The position numbers were made by a program, and so were the translations under genes. Below, in pieces: positions 51,314-59,925 of a DNA stretch of 64,000 nucleotides. The notes beneath the pieces were generated by a model that had not been told where the DNA came from, made no database searches, and saw only the letters and a program-made list of their open reading frames with translations. Within the stretch, counting starts at the first letter, position 1; every line of letters begins with the position of its first letter. The stretch comes from JAQUBU01 sp036677685 (GTDB lineage: Bacteria > Bacillota > Syntrophomonadia > Syntrophomonadales > Syntrophomonadaceae): the NCBI GenBank assembly GCA_036677685.1, contig JAVBWA010000011.1, positions 161,685 through 225,684 of the forward strand, written 5' to 3'.

Positions 51314-51907
51314 TCATCTCTTCATCAAACGAGCTTTAGTTTTCAAAACAATTTTGATATTGTCCTCGATATTTTTGGCCAGTTCGTGTTTTTGCTCCAA
51401 ATCCATAATCAGCGGGAGTGTTTCGCTGCGGCTGTAGCCCAAAACCTCAAGAGCTTCCAGCAGATCATTAATGTTTTCTGATTCCGCAGGAGGGCCGCTT
51501 TGAAATCCGTTTATTTTGTCCCGAAGCTCAAAAATCAGGCGCTGCGCGGTCTTTTTGCCAATCCCCGGAATAGCGGTCAGAGTTTTTTCATCGGAACTGG
51601 CGATAGCCCGGGAAAAACTTTCCGGTTCCATGGAACCCAGTATGTTCAAGGCACCCCGTGCTCCGATTCCCGAAACCCCCAGCAAGGTTTCAAATAGCTC
51701 CAACTCCCGGGCATCTAAAAATCCATAAAGTTTAAATTCGTTCTCCAAGACCTGGAGATGGGTGTGAAGCAAAACTTGATTCCCGGCTGGGGGCAGCTTT
51801 AATGCGACCCGCGGATGGACAATCACTTGATAACCAATACCGTTTACATCGATTATTAGGCGATCCACACCCTGCTCATAAAGAATACCCTTAACAAACG
51901 ATATCAT
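51314..51907 (-). CDS. ruvA: Holliday junction DNA-binding protein RuvA
   Basis: A 197-residue junction-binding protein. The N-terminal OB domain starts MISFVKGILYEQGVDRLIID; the helix-hairpin-helix motifs GVSGIGARGALNIL and IPGIGKKTAQRLIFELRDKI are clear; a short C-terminal domain contacts RuvB. The ATG at 51907 was chosen because it fits the family N-terminus. Confidence 0.96.
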   Translation of the reverse strand: MISFVKGILYEQGVDRLIIDVNGIGYQVIVHPRVALKLPPAGNQVLLHTHLQVLENEFKLYGFLDARELELFETLLGVSGIGARGALNILGSMEPESFSRAIASSDEKTLTAIPGIGKKTAQRLIFELRDKINGFQSGPPAESENINDLLEALEVLGYSRSETLPLIMDLEQKHELAKNIEDNIKIVLKTKARLMKR

Positions 51908-51963
51908 CTTCAATTCCGCCTTCACTGGTAGTTAAGTTATAAATTGTTTCACATGATAAATTT

Positions 51964-52013
51964 TAGCATCGAAGAAACTGCGAAACAATTTCAACACTTT
52001 TCGCCTTGTTACA
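51964..52013 (+). repeat. Interspersed structured repeat, copy 8 (minimal)
   Basis: A 50-base remnant in which the left part, AGCATCGAAGAAACTGCG with a decayed partner arm, is joined directly to the right end TTTTCGCCTTGTTA. It lies between ruvA and ruvC. Confidence 0.65.
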
Positions 52014-52015
52014 CA

Positions 52016-52534
52016 TTACTGTTCATTAAGCTTTTTTACTGGATTCCCGGCAATCAGAGAATTTATTTTATAGGAATGGATGTGGCATATGGCTATAGCC
52101 AGGGCATCGGCCGCATCATCCGGTTTGGGCAGTTCTTTCATTGCCAGGAGTTGCTGTACCATCAACTGTACCTGTTTTTTTTCCGCTTTTCCATAACCGA
52201 CTACGGCCTGTTTGACCTGCAAAGGAGTATACTCGGCGATCGGATAACCGGCAGCAGCTGCGGTCATCAGTATCACTCCCCGGCTTTGCGCAACTGTTAT
52301 GGCGGTTTTGGTATTTTTGTGGAAGAATAGTTCCTCGATTACTACTGCATCAGGATTGAATTCCTGCAATAATTGATTCATTCCCTTATTGATAGCACAA
52401 AGCCTTAATGCCATTTCCATTGCGGATGGTGTTCTTATTGTACCGTAATCAACCAATATTTCCCGGCCTCCCCGATATTCAACCAGACCATAACCGGTGG
52501 TAGCAGTACCGGGATCAATCCCCAAAATCAACAT
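52016..52534 (-). CDS. ruvC: Holliday junction endonuclease RuvC
   Basis: A 172-residue nuclease that cuts junctions moved by RuvAB. Catalytic acids lie in LGIDPGTATTGYGL (Asp near 7), VIEELFF (Glu near 66) and KPDDAADALAIAICH. Length is normal. The ruvC-ruvA-ruvB order is standard; a repeat remnant sits between ruvC and ruvA. Confidence 0.96.
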   Translation of the reverse strand: MLILGIDPGTATTGYGLVEYRGGREILVDYGTIRTPSAMEMALRLCAINKGMNQLLQEFNPDAVVIEELFFHKNTKTAITVAQSRGVILMTAAAAGYPIAEYTPLQVKQAVVGYGKAEKKQVQLMVQQLLAMKELPKPDDAADALAIAICHIHSYKINSLIAGNPVKKLNEQ

Positions 52535-52599
52535 AACCTTCCCCGCTTCAAATCATACTTTAAAATGCCATTATAAGCTATTATAACCTTCAAGCAATT

Positions 52600-52633
52600 A
52601 AAAAAGGATAAGGTAGTTTAAAATACCTTATCC
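52600..52633 (-). terminator. Intrinsic terminator downstream of the MBL gene
   Basis: A 10-bp stem GGATAAGGTA/TACCTTATCC is followed on the minus strand by TTTTTTAATT. It separates the ruv operon from the genes at 52939 and beyond. Confidence 0.8.
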
Positions 52634-52639
52634 CAGACT

Positions 52640-52930
52640 GAGCAAATAAAGCAAATAGCTGCGTTATTCTAAAGTAAACCGAGCTTGTGGCAAGCTGAAA
52701 GCGTAGCCAGAAGGTCTGGTTGCCCTTATACTTGTAAAGTGAAGAACCCCGTTCAATCACAGTACTCTGTACGGTGACGCGACCTTGCTGCGAAGCGGAA
52801 GGTCCGTCCCCTGATCCTAAATCGCCTCAATCACGGGCTTCTTGAATGCCTTGCTCTTTACTTCTTCATTGGTGAGCGAAAGCGAACATCAGTGTGCCCG
52901 GAGGGTGCTTCTTTGGCTCGGTCTGCTGAA
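52640..52930. other. Unassigned, GC-richer noncoding stretch
   Basis: About 290 bases without a gene. It is richer in GC than other gaps and contains local pairings such as GAGCTTGTGGCAAGCT and GACCTTGCTGCGAAGCGGAAGG. All frames have stops. It does not look like tmRNA, RNase P RNA or 6S RNA to me. An unrecognised small RNA or a decayed element remains possible. Confidence 0.4.
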
Positions 52931-52938
52931 ATAGTCAC

Positions 52939-53913
52939 TTATTCACTCAGTTTATAAAAAATATAATCCGCTTGTTCGGTTTTATCAAGATAATTCCGAT
53001 GGACCAGGTACTCCAGATGTGCAATCGCCTCCCCGGTAGCAAACCATTTCTGAAAAGACGGCACCTGTTCCCAATCATCATAAGTCAAATCCCATTTCAT
53101 TTGCCCGGCTATTTGGTAAGCGCTTAAAGGACCACTTTCCAGGATCAAAAGGATTTCCGCCAGCCTTTGCCAGTGATGCTCCTTGAGTTCTATAATTCTC
53201 CTTTGATGATCGCTTATTAAGCTGCGGTGCCCGGGAAGAACCAGATTTACATCCAGTTGGTTAATCTTTTCCAGGCTTTGCAAATACTCACCCAGTGAAT
53301 CCTCCATTTCCCGCCAAGCCGTTATATTGGGGGAAATATCCGCCAGAATATGGTCACCGGCAAAAAGCAGCTTTTGGTATGGTTCATACAGGCATACATG
53401 GCCGGGCGAGTGGCCGGGGGTCATTATACAGCTTAGGCTATATTGCGCTATTTTTAACTCGTATCCTTCATTTACAAATGTAAAATTCATATCACTGCCA
53501 GATATATATCCTTGCACCCGATTGCCTGCATCACTGGATCTCAGTACAGGAAAGCCGTGCTGTTTGAAAAATTGGTCCATCCCATGCCAGTATTCACTGC
53601 CCATGGTGGCTTTAAGTATTTCAGCATCAGTTTGGCTGCAATAAACTTTACTTTCTGCCAGGGCCAATTCACAAACCAATCCCGAGTGGTCACCATGCAC
53701 ATGAGTAATAAAGTAATCAATTTCCGATAGTTCCACATCTGCTTCTTTTAGACCGGTCAACAGGGCCTCCCGGCATTCCCGTTGATGAAAACCGGTATCA
53801 ATAAGCAGGTGTCTGTTACGGCCTTTGATCAAATAGGAATTTAAAGCTTTTAGAGGGTTTCTCGGCAAAGGAACCGATATAAGAAAAATAGCAGGCAAAA
53901 TTTCTCTAATCAT
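52939..53913 (-). CDS. Metallo-beta-lactamase-fold hydrolase
   Basis: A 324-residue MBL-fold enzyme. The zinc motif is ITHVHGDHSGL (near residue 70), with later ligands in MTPGHSPGHVCLY and FAGDHIL and a final His in LPGHRSLI. A C-terminal helical extension (about 235-324) includes KEHHWQRLAEIL, as in glyoxalase-II-like and LACTB2-like proteins. The substrate cannot be told from sequence. It is transcribed alone with a terminator at 52600. Confidence 0.85.
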   Translation of the reverse strand: MIREILPAIFLISVPLPRNPLKALNSYLIKGRNRHLLIDTGFHQRECREALLTGLKEADVELSEIDYFITHVHGDHSGLVCELALAESKVYCSQTDAEILKATMGSEYWHGMDQFFKQHGFPVLRSSDAGNRVQGYISGSDMNFTFVNEGYELKIAQYSLSCIMTPGHSPGHVCLYEPYQKLLFAGDHILADISPNITAWREMEDSLGEYLQSLEKINQLDVNLVLPGHRSLISDHQRRIIELKEHHWQRLAEILLILESGPLSAYQIAGQMKWDLTYDDWEQVPSFQKWFATGEAIAHLEYLVHRNYLDKTEQADYIFYKLSE

Positions 53914-53934
53914 TTGTACCGCCTTTAAGCACTT

Positions 53935-54048
53935 TCTTTACACTGCTACAACGAGGCAAAGAATATATTTATAACCATTCCTTTAGCTTCACTCAAAGCC
54001 CAAAAACGCAACGAAAAGATTGCTTTCAGACTTTGCCTCGTTATATTT
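53935..54048 (+). repeat. Interspersed structured repeat, copy 9 (diverged)
   Basis: A diverged copy with CACTGCTACAACGAGGCAAAG at the left and CTTTGCCTCGTTATAT at the right. The outer arms are perfectly complementary over 12 bases even though the CAAAG/CTTTG part differs from the consensus CGGGG/TTTCG. The middle is unrelated. Confidence 0.7.
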
Positions 54049-54136
54049 TATTATGAAAGTATTATAACATAGCGAAAGGGGGGATGTATTGTGGTCAACT
54101 TGACCGCAATACATTTCCCCCCAGTTCGCAGCTTTC

Positions 54137-54709
54137 CTAGTATTCATCCAAATTCTCCAATGCGTCATTGAGGAATTGTTCATTTTTAAACTCAAAATTG
54201 CCATTCTTAATTGATTCCTGGACCTCCAGAGGAAGTGATGACATTTCAATAGATGTTACCCTTAGCAAGCTGTCATTTTCGGCATCCGGCCCCTTATAAA
54301 CTGCCACTCTGCCTTGGTATTCCTTAAGCCGGCATTTGGCTTTGTCCTCCGGGCACCAATCATCTATAATTTGATGAATGAGCAAAGTATCATCCTGCAT
54401 GGAAATTCTAAATCCATTGGCTTCAGTAAATATGCGTTTGATTTCGGTCAGATTTTTGCCCCAAAGTTCATCCTTTTGTTCAAATTCGGAAATGATTACA
54501 TGCTTGCAGCGCTGATATTCTTTTTCGGAGACTACTTTGGTATTCACATCAAACACTTTGGCTTCAATGCTTGGTTTTTTTTCAATGCCTACTGCGGCCT
54601 GGTGCTTAATACCGAAATATTTATTTTGCTGGGTGGCTATAAAGTACCCGCCGCCAAAGCTCAGCAAAGCCAAACCCAACAGCATCATGCCAACGCCAAT
54701 CTTTTTCAT
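54137..54709 (-). CDS. Membrane-anchored extracytoplasmic protein, BofC-like C-terminus
   Basis: A 190-residue protein with one N-terminal membrane anchor (about 5-24, GLALLSFGGGYFIA). The extracytoplasmic part contains CRLKEYQGRVAVYKGPD and TSIEMSSLPLEVQESIKNG near residues 125-165, which resembles the C-terminal domain of BofC-type sporulation proteins. The assignment is a resemblance only; a sporulation role is inferred. Start is the ATG at 54709, after GAGGTG. Confidence 0.6.
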   Translation of the reverse strand: MKKIGVGMMLLGLALLSFGGGYFIATQQNKYFGIKHQAAVGIEKKPSIEAKVFDVNTKVVSEKEYQRCKHVIISEFEQKDELWGKNLTEIKRIFTEANGFRISMQDDTLLIHQIIDDWCPEDKAKCRLKEYQGRVAVYKGPDAENDSLLRVTSIEMSSLPLEVQESIKNGNFEFKNEQFLNDALENLDEY

Positions 54710-54752
54710 AAGAATCACCTCTAATCGAGATTTTTTCCATGATTCTTATTTT

Positions 54753-54887
54753 TTAAACATCGAAAGAAACTCTGGAGCAGTTTCAACACACCGTTGCAAC
54801 GAGGCGTGGGATTAGAACCCCCCACCTGTTTTGTTAATAAAGACCCGACCACGCAAGGAAGCTAAGGACTCTTTTCGCCTCGTTATA
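54753..54887 (+). repeat. Interspersed structured repeat, copy 10
   Basis: Forward copy: GAAACTCTGGAGCAGTTTC, AACGAGGCGTGGG, CCCCCCACC and a perfect CGCCTCGTTATA end. It sits upstream of the gene at 54137 and beside the long hairpin at 54933. Confidence 0.8.
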
Positions 54888-54932
54888 CGCCGGGTAAATA
54901 AAAAGCGGGGAAAACCATCAAAAAAGCGCAGG

Positions 54933-54990
54933 AAAGGGACGGGGTTGCTGACAAGCTCGCAAGCCAAATTGTCAGCAACCCCGTCCCTTT
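54933..54990. repeat. GGGACGGGGTT hairpin, second copy; possible terminator
   Basis: A perfect 21-bp stem beginning AAAGGGACGGGGTTGCTGAC is separated from its complement by 16 bases. The outer arms equal those of 18834-18882. It lies 18 bases after the YebC-type gene stop and may act as its terminator. Confidence 0.7.
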
Positions 54991-55008
54991 GTCACCTCGT
55001 TTTTGGTG

Positions 55009-55764
55009 TTAGTTTAGTTTTTCCAATATCTCATCCGGTATCGACATGTTGGTATAAACATTCTGGACATCGTCATGATCTTCCAGCAGATCGATCAGCT
55101 TAATTATTTTAACCGCCATTTCCTGGTCGTTAATTTCCACTGTATTCTCCGGGAGCATCACCACATCGCTTTCTTCCGATACAAAACCTTCGCTTTCCAA
55201 AGCTTCTTTAACTTCCATAAATACATCGGGAGTGCTCAAGACCTCAAAATATTCTTCTTCCTCCCTTATATCATCCGCTCCGGCTTCCAGAGCCTTAAGC
55301 ATAAATTCTTCTTCATCCTTTATATTTTCGCGGTTGATACTGATTAACCCAACTCTTTTAAACATCCAGGCTACACAGCCATTTTCCCCCAAATTGCCGT
55401 TATGTTTGGAAAAAAGATGTCTGACTTCAGAGGCGGTCCGGTTGCGGTTATCTGTCGCAATATCGAGCATAACCGCTATGCCGCCGGGTGCATAGCCTTC
55501 ATAGATTATTTCTTCGATGGCTTCTCCTTCAATCTCTCCAGTACCTTTTTTAACGGCCCGGGCAATATTTTCATTCGGCATATTGATGGCTTTGGCCTTT
55601 TGGATAGCCAACTTCAGTTTGGCATTGGATTCCGGATCGCCGCTTCCGCCCGTACGGGCAGCAATGGTTATTTCCTTGGCCAGTTTGGTGAACTCTTTAC
55701 CTTTTTTTTCGTCCGAACGGGCCTTCTTGTGTTTTATATTTGCCCATTTGGAATGTCCAGACAT
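55009..55764 (-). CDS. YebC/PmpR family regulator (TACO1 family)
   Basis: A 251-residue protein beginning with the invariant MSGHSKWANIKHKKARSDEK and carrying IYEGYAPGGIAVMLDIATDN and FSKHNGNLGENGCVAWMF. The family acts as DNA-binding regulators and, in recent work, as factors that relieve ribosome stalling. The ATG follows GGGGAGG. It lies near the ruv block, a common association. Confidence 0.94.
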   Translation of the reverse strand: MSGHSKWANIKHKKARSDEKKGKEFTKLAKEITIAARTGGSGDPESNAKLKLAIQKAKAINMPNENIARAVKKGTGEIEGEAIEEIIYEGYAPGGIAVMLDIATDNRNRTASEVRHLFSKHNGNLGENGCVAWMFKRVGLISINRENIKDEEEFMLKALEAGADDIREEEEYFEVLSTPDVFMEVKEALESEGFVSEESDVVMLPENTVEINDQEMAVKIIKLIDLLEDHDDVQNVYTNMSIPDEILEKLN

Positions 55765-55787
55765 AAGACTTCCTCCCCTTTATTTAA

Positions 55788-56456
55788 TTACCATATTCCC
55801 GGCAGAAGCCGGTTGGTCTGTTCCATATACTCCTTATAACTGCCGCCAAAATGGCGCAGCATAAATTCCTCTTCAACTTTAATGCGATAAATAACCGCTG
55901 GTAAAACTGCCAGAATTATAATCAAAAAAGCTCCCCATGAATTGAAAACCAAAGTAATGGAAAGCACGCTGAGTATTGCACTTAAATAAAAAGGGTGCCT
56001 GATACGCCGGTAAGCTCCGCTTTTAACCAGGCCGTGTTCTTCATATAGAGCTACCCGTGGATTATAATACTTGCCCAATGAAACTATGGCCCGATAGCGA
56101 ACTATACAATTAATAAAAAACATTACAAATCCAATATAGCAAATTACCGGCTCCCATGTGGTATTCCGGGTAAAGTGAAATTCTAAAAAGTCAAACAAGG
56201 CATAAAACAATACCAACAGTGATGAAAGCTGCAGGTAGATATAAGACCGGCGGTCATCATCTTCAATCGCCAGGGTTTCCGGAGCCCGGTAGGCTATGTT
56301 CTCAATAATGGACCAGGCCAGATAGACCGTAAAAAAGGCCATGATTATCCAAAAATCAAACCGGGGCAGACTGAACCAGGCCAGATAGCCTATATAGGCA
56401 AAGACCGCCAGCGAAACCACCATGCGTATTAACGTATTGCGTTGACGCGTATCCAA
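55788..56456 (-). CDS. Isoprenylcysteine carboxyl methyltransferase-family membrane protein
   Basis: A 222-residue polytopic protein with about six hydrophobic segments. The C-terminal methyltransferase motif is GAYRRIRHPFYLSAIL near residue 145 and VEEEFMLRHFGGSYKEYMEQ near 192, which binds SAM in the ICMT/PEMT family. Bacterial substrates are mostly unknown. The TTG start at 56456 follows GAGGAA. Confidence 0.85.
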   Translation of the reverse strand: MDTRQRNTLIRMVVSLAVFAYIGYLAWFSLPRFDFWIIMAFFTVYLAWSIIENIAYRAPETLAIEDDDRRSYIYLQLSSLLVLFYALFDFLEFHFTRNTTWEPVICYIGFVMFFINCIVRYRAIVSLGKYYNPRVALYEEHGLVKSGAYRRIRHPFYLSAILSVLSITLVFNSWGAFLIIILAVLPAVIYRIKVEEEFMLRHFGGSYKEYMEQTNRLLPGIW

Positions 56457-56488
56457 AATGATTTTCCTCTTTCCAAAATCTAAAATCC

Positions 56489-57235
56489 CTATTTAATTTC
56501 TTCCGGTATTACTGCTATCGGCGGCATGGTCCGTTTGTGCTGACTGCTGTTCATCCTGCTTTGAATCAATGTTAAAGACTCAGGTTCTGCAAATCCTGTC
56601 GATAAATAATTATCTAATTCATCATAAGTAAAACCCAATTCGGCTTCATCAGTCTGGCCACACCATAAGCCACCTGAAGGTGGTTTGTCTATAATCGATT
56701 GTGGAACCTCCAAAAATCGAGCAAGCTCATAGACATTCTTTTTGAGGAGATCTCCCAAAACCTGTAGGTCCACACCGCTGTCACCATACTTGGTGGCATA
56801 ACCGACGCTAATTTCGCTTTTATTACTGGTTCCCAGGACCAGGTAATTGCGGGCTTGAGCTGAATAATATAAAGCCATCATGCGTAAGCGGGATTTAATA
56901 TTGCCGCGCAGTAATCTTCCTTTAACCCCGTCGAATTTAAGGTAAGATTCAAACTGGGTTGATAAAAGCCGGTACGGATTATCCAGGTCAATTATTCGAT
57001 AACGAATATTAAACTTTTCAACCAGAGCCTGACTGTCCATCCGGTCGTTGATCAAACTTTCACAGGGCAGCAACAAAGCCATGCAATCATTGGGAAAGGC
57101 TTTTTGAGCCAAAACTGCTGCCACTGCAGAATCGACACCGCCGCTAACTCCCAGAACCAAACCGGAGGCACCTGCATCCTTAACTTTTGCCTGCAACCAA
57201 TCAACCAAGTGTTGAACTACGAGTTCAGGCTTCAT
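56489..57235 (-). CDS. nadE: Ammonia-dependent NAD+ synthetase
   Basis: A 248-residue enzyme that amidates deamido-NAD with ammonia and ATP. The ATP pyrophosphatase loop is GVSGGVDSAVAAV near residue 30; LGTSNKSEISVGYATKYGD and KPPSGGLWCGQTDEAELG are typical. It has no glutaminase domain, so ammonia is the nitrogen donor. The ATG follows a GGGGGGAG-type site. Confidence 0.94.
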   Translation of the reverse strand: MKPELVVQHLVDWLQAKVKDAGASGLVLGVSGGVDSAVAAVLAQKAFPNDCMALLLPCESLINDRMDSQALVEKFNIRYRIIDLDNPYRLLSTQFESYLKFDGVKGRLLRGNIKSRLRMMALYYSAQARNYLVLGTSNKSEISVGYATKYGDSGVDLQVLGDLLKKNVYELARFLEVPQSIIDKPPSGGLWCGQTDEAELGFTYDELDNYLSTGFAEPESLTLIQSRMNSSQHKRTMPPIAVIPEEIK

Positions 57236-57337
57236 TCTTTAATACTCCCCCCATAATCTATCAATATTTTTCTATACTGTAACCATAATTATATTCCACA
57301 CCGGTTCTACAAATCCTGCCACAAATTCTGGTTTTTT

Positions 57338-57466
57338 TTAAGCATCGGAAGAAACTGCGGAGCAGTTTCTTCACAATTTATCATTCCCAAAGGGAATCAA
57401 TATAAGTGGTCCCAGTAGGGGGCAACACACTACTAGAATGAGGCGGGGGGTTAGAACCCTCCGCCA
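57338..57466 (+). repeat. Interspersed structured repeat, copy 11 (long variant, 3' truncated)
   Basis: It begins AAGCATCGGAAGAAACTGCG and contains TTCCCAAAGGGAA, a CCC/GGG pairing around GTAGG, and GAATGAGGCGGGGGG with CCCTCCGCC. The CCGCTT hairpin and CGCCTCGTT end are missing. It lies between the UPF0280 gene and nadE. Confidence 0.78.
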
Positions 57467-57495
57467 ATACCCCGGTTATTATTCATATTTCTACA

Positions 57496-58254
57496 TCAAA
57501 TGGGAAGTATTTCTATATCACCCCAGGCTGCCAATTTGTCATCCTTAATAACCAGCAATCCTGATACACCTTTTATATTTTGAACATAATTAATTGCTTT
57601 CATCAAATCATTTTCATCCTGCACGAGATTTCCTGCCTGGGTAGCCACCGCATCAGCCAATTCCGCCGGCCTGGCTTTTATAACCGCCGCATCGACTTTG
57701 CCAAGACTAAAACTCGGGCCGACCGTTCCTGAAGAAGTACATATCCCCAAGGGGCTCTCGCTTGCCCTTACCCATATCCCAATTTTATAACTGAAACATG
57801 ATTTGCCGGCAAAAACCGCTATTATTCGATCCTCACTTGAATTAAGGTATATATCTCCACCGTTTTCTACTATTACATCCTTTACTTTGGGTACCAGCAT
57901 CTCCCCTACACTCTGGGCAAAGGCACCCGCCACCGCTGCCATCGGTCCCACTCCGGCCTGGGCCGCAGCCTCGGCCATTTTAACCGCGATCTCGGGAGCC
58001 CCCGGCTTGGTTGACAATGGAACCAGGGACATCCGGTATTCCGGATATAAAGCAATATAATCTTCCAGTTCCGTTCTCAAACTTAAGACTTTTTTCCGGC
58101 ATAACGACACCAGGCTATCGGTATAGCTCATAGCATCAACCCCGATAGCCAGATCCGTCTCCTTTAATTTTAGGTGAAAATAACGTAAATCCTTGGCCTT
58201 ATGAAGTAGACGGTAATACCGTTCATCATAACCGCCGTTTTGATTGCCGTTCAT
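57496..58254 (-). CDS. UPF0280 (COG2122, ApbE-like) protein, probable homocysteine pathway factor
   Basis: A 252-residue protein of the UPF0280 family, distantly ApbE-like. Visible blocks are VGPMAAVAGAFAQSVGEML near 105, VENGGDIYLNSSEDR and ASESPLGICTSSGTVGPSFS. In methanogens this family (COG2122) has been linked to homocysteine synthesis with DUF39 and NIL-ferredoxin proteins. The same three are adjacent here. The start is taken at the ATG at 58254, just after the upstream stop; no good ribosome site was found, so coupling is likely. Confidence 0.82.
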   Translation of the reverse strand: MNGNQNGGYDERYYRLLHKAKDLRYFHLKLKETDLAIGVDAMSYTDSLVSLCRKKVLSLRTELEDYIALYPEYRMSLVPLSTKPGAPEIAVKMAEAAAQAGVGPMAAVAGAFAQSVGEMLVPKVKDVIVENGGDIYLNSSEDRIIAVFAGKSCFSYKIGIWVRASESPLGICTSSGTVGPSFSLGKVDAAVIKARPAELADAVATQAGNLVQDENDLMKAINYVQNIKGVSGLLVIKDDKLAAWGDIEILPI

Positions 58255-58261
58255 CCGCGGT

Positions 58262-58684
58262 TTACACCGCCTCCTTGATTTCAAAATGCAGTCTGATGGC
58301 CCGGGTCGGGCAGCAATCCAGACACATACCGCAAACCACACATTTTGAATTTTCAAAAGATACCATCATGCTTTCCCGCTCTATAGACAAAGCTTCAGTC
58401 GGGCAAAATGAAGCGCAGGCCCCACATTGAATGCATACATCTTCATCCCATAATACGGTTTCACTCAGGGGGTCTACCATAATCCCCATGCTTTTAATAA
58501 AACTGACCCCGGCTTCGTATTTGTCACGTTCCCCTTCCACTTCGATTACCAGGTAGCCTTCTTTCTGGGGGTTGATGTCAGCCTTCAATATATTTACTAC
58601 TAAATCATAATTCTTTACTAAACGATAAACCAACGGCTGTTCCGACTGTGCTGCGGAAAAATAGCATACTAATTTATTCTTCAC
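58262..58684 (-). CDS. NIL-domain ferredoxin (homocysteine biosynthesis partner)
   Basis: A 140-residue protein. Residues 1-75 form a NIL domain, a ligand-binding fold found in methionine transporters; residues 80-125 are a two-cluster ferredoxin with CIQCGACASFCP and CVVCGMCLDCCP. In methanogens such a protein works with the DUF39 enzyme, probably supplying electrons. The GTG follows AGGAGG by 8 bases and is 5 bases after the DUF39 stop. Confidence 0.9.
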   Translation of the reverse strand: MKNKLVCYFSAAQSEQPLVYRLVKNYDLVVNILKADINPQKEGYLVIEVEGERDKYEAGVSFIKSMGIMVDPLSETVLWDEDVCIQCGACASFCPTEALSIERESMMVSFENSKCVVCGMCLDCCPTRAIRLHFEIKEAV

Positions 58685-58689
58685 TCTTA

Positions 58690-59925
58690 TTACCTCCTGT
58701 TCCTGCCGTTAAACCCATTTCCATTGGGCTTGCGTTCCGGTATGGATTTAAATTCAATGTTGGCTTCGGCTGACGGCAGCGGCGCTACCGGTTTGCTTAG
58801 TTCAAATTCACCCTTTTGAATCCACTCTTTAAGAATGGCCGCAATTTGCCGCGCCCGCGGGTAGCTGGATTGCGGGGTAGTAAGCACTGATTTGCCGTTT
58901 ATCTCTATCCTGCCGCTTTTCAATTCTTTAAAATTGGCAAAGCCCAAATCCATTGGTTTGGAATAGGGATAACCCTCGTTATAATCAACAATCGGGCAGT
59001 AGATATCTTCATCTTTTACTGCGGTATATAAGAGCATCTCTTCATCAAGAATCGGTATGGGTATGCCTATACCAACCGCCATGGTAGCTCCGTAACCAAT
59101 ATAACTCAAGCCCACCAGCCAGTTGGGGTCCATTTGTTTGAGATCGCCAATTACCGAAAGAGTTCCGGCTGTTACTTTCGGCACTCCATTCTCCCCGCGC
59201 AAAACATTGGGATGATGCTGGGTGCCGTTCCAGGCCACGTAGCCTATACCCCCACCCAGGAATATCCTGGTCCCTATCCCGATGGTTTTATAATGCGGGT
59301 CATTAAGCAGCGGGCTCAATTGCCCCGAAGTCGAGTAACTGGCATTGCCGATATGGGGTTTAAGTATTCCCATATAAGTGTATAGAGTCCGGTCCCCCAG
59401 GTTAATCGCGCAGTTGTAATTCTGATAAGCATTGCGCGGGTTAAAAATAAAAGCGTCATTTACATCGTCCAGCGTAATTATGGTATCCACCTGTTTGTTG
59501 GGATAGCAATCGGTCCCATAGGATATGGCCTCCAAACGAACTTCCTTTCGTGCTACCAGGTCGTGGATTACATGACCGCCCCCATAACTGAATCGTCCTG
59601 GGAAAACCTTGTTTTCCGGGTCGTTGTCAGGTAGTTGGGCGGCTCCGATATAAGCATCGACTGCTGCTATACCTCCATAAGCCTCAACCCCGTTGAGCCA
59701 GACTTTTTTCATTTTAATCCGCGGGTTGGAATGTCCAAAGTTGATAAAAGCACCCGATGAACACATGGGGCCAAAAGTTCCTGTTGTAACTACATCTATT
59801 TCCTGGGCGGCTTTGGCTACGCCCTTTTCCGCTACAATACCGATAACTTCTTCAGCCGTAACTACTACGGCCTCTCCTCTTTTGATTTTCTCATTGATTT
59901 CTTCATAACTTTTCTGATATGACAT
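58690..59925 (-). CDS. DUF39 (COG1900) homocysteine-forming protein
   Basis: A 411-residue protein of the DUF39/HcyS family. In Methanosarcina this family makes homocysteine from aspartate semialdehyde and sulfide, in place of O-acyl-homoserine chemistry. Conserved cysteines are seen at about 55 (FGPMCSSGAFINFGH) and 140 (YGTDCYPNKQ); GGGIGYVAWNGTQHHP is another family block. The ATG at 59925 follows GGGGGG and overlaps the methionine synthase stop by 23 bases. The neighbouring NIL-ferredoxin and UPF0280 genes complete the known set. Whether it functions the same way in this bacterium is inferred. Confidence 0.88.
   Translation of the reverse strand: MSYQKSYEEINEKIKRGEAVVVTAEEVIGIVAEKGVAKAAQEIDVVTTGTFGPMCSSGAFINFGHSNPRIKMKKVWLNGVEAYGGIAAVDAYIGAAQLPDNDPENKVFPGRFSYGGGHVIHDLVARKEVRLEAISYGTDCYPNKQVDTIITLDDVNDAFIFNPRNAYQNYNCAINLGDRTLYTYMGILKPHIGNASYSTSGQLSPLLNDPHYKTIGIGTRIFLGGGIGYVAWNGTQHHPNVLRGENGVPKVTAGTLSVIGDLKQMDPNWLVGLSYIGYGATMAVGIGIPIPILDEEMLLYTAVKDEDIYCPIVDYNEGYPYSKPMDLGFANFKELKSGRIEINGKSVLTTPQSSYPRARQIAAILKEWIQKGEFELSKPVAPLPSAEANIEFKSIPERKPNGNGFNGRNRR

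Noticed and set aside
6019..57466. CRISPR array as explanation of the repeats
   Set aside because: Copies are far apart, in both orientations, of unequal length and not separated by uniform spacers; no cas genes are present.
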